The translations under genes were made by a program, and so were the position numbers. Source: Martelella sp. HB161492 (GTDB lineage: Bacteria > Pseudomonadota > Alphaproteobacteria > Rhizobiales > Rhizobiaceae). From it: a stretch of DNA of 64,000 bases. This document shows, piece by piece, positions 63,865 to 64,000 of the stretch (the stretch's first letter is position 1; each line of letters begins with the position of its first letter). Under the pieces are notes generated by a model. That model did not search any database, had not been told where the DNA came from, and saw only the letters and a list, made by a program, of their open reading frames with translations. Location: contig NZ_JAATVV010000005.1 of NCBI RefSeq assembly GCF_013184775.1, positions 310,001-374,000 on the forward strand, in the 5' to 3' direction.

Positions 63865-64000
63865 TTGGCGATCACCCAGTTCAACCAGCGTGAAACGGCA
63901 TCAGGGCGAAGACATCGGCGGCTGCGTTATGCCGCCGCTGCCGTCATGGTGACGGCGGTCAGCCTGTTGCTGGTGTCGCTCGGCCTGCAGCTTGTCCGGG
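63865..64000 (+). CDS. Start of a membrane protein gene, cut by the window end
   Basis: The frame is open from TTG 63865 (three bases after the previous stop) to the end. It begins with a basic stretch (RRHRRLRYAAAAV) and then a hydrophobic helix (VTAVSLLLVSLGLQLV). Position behind the secreted protein suggests a sensor kinase or GGDEF protein, but nothing of the catalytic part is visible. The start codon is uncertain. Confidence 0.4.
   Translation, partial: MAITQFNQRETASGRRHRRLRYAAAAVMVTAVSLLLVSLGLQLVR

Overview
The window looks like accessory, catabolism-rich DNA of an alphaproteobacterium, most likely Hyphomicrobiales/Rhizobiaceae-like. This rests on high-GC codon use, RirA/Irr-era style gene content (efeUOB, hut, many ABC and TRAP importers) and CMD/AhpD-like families that I remember being named after Agrobacterium vitis loci. 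No rRNA, tRNA, ribosomal protein, replication gene or CRISPR array was seen, so chromosome versus large plasmid cannot be decided.

Layout. 1-3.3 kb: a decayed 3' end of pntB, an aldehyde dehydrogenase plus acetoin/butanediol-type SDR pair, and an internally deleted IS256-family transposase remnant. 3.5-8.5 kb: a Ser-rich lipoprotein followed by a split MacB-like ABC ATPase and permease, a periplasmic adaptor and a TolC-like lipoprotein, which together form a tripartite exporter. 8.5-16.4 kb: a complete 3-hydroxybenzoate/gentisate operon on the minus strand (gentisate dioxygenase, two different maleylpyruvate isomerase candidates, fumarylpyruvate hydrolase, TRAP transporter, 3-hydroxybenzoate 6-hydroxylase) with a divergent MarR gene and a readable promoter/operator. 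16.4-19.3 kb: an SDR and an NCS1-like permease. 19.8-23.9 kb: efeUOB ferrous iron uptake, with an EfeU carrying a large C-terminal extension. 24.3-30.2 kb: hutIHGUD histidine degradation with a HutC-type palindrome, followed by a VapBC-like toxin-antitoxin pair.

30.9-41.0 kb: an opine-dehydrogenase-like gene, Lrp regulator, Asp/Glu racemase, polyamine-type ABC importer, flavoprotein monooxygenase, DsbA-like thiol protein and two carboxymuconolactone-decarboxylase-like proteins. This reads as an uncharacterised amino-acid/opine-like catabolic unit. 41-43.5 kb: a small coiled-coil protein, a second Lrp regulator and a divergent argininosuccinate synthase.

43.6-54.3 kb is the most interesting block. 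A two-component system (OmpR-type regulator, 7TMR-DISM histidine kinase) flanks two paralogous double-glycine-leader peptides, one small ORF, and the three NHLP/NHLM-type secretion proteins (HlyD-like adaptor, C39-peptidase ABC, second ABC). This is a candidate two-peptide bacteriocin system. Three 10-bp-phased TTAC repeats upstream of the peptide genes could be the regulator's binding site.

54.7-63.1 kb: a metal-ligand-less M24 'pita-bread' protein, a sugar-type ABC importer, an NMT1/THI5-like protein without signal peptide, an Asp/Glu/hydantoin racemase and a convergent RpiR regulator, which may be a specialised N-compound uptake and hydrolysis operon. The window ends with a secreted molybdopterin-fold protein and the start of a membrane protein gene.
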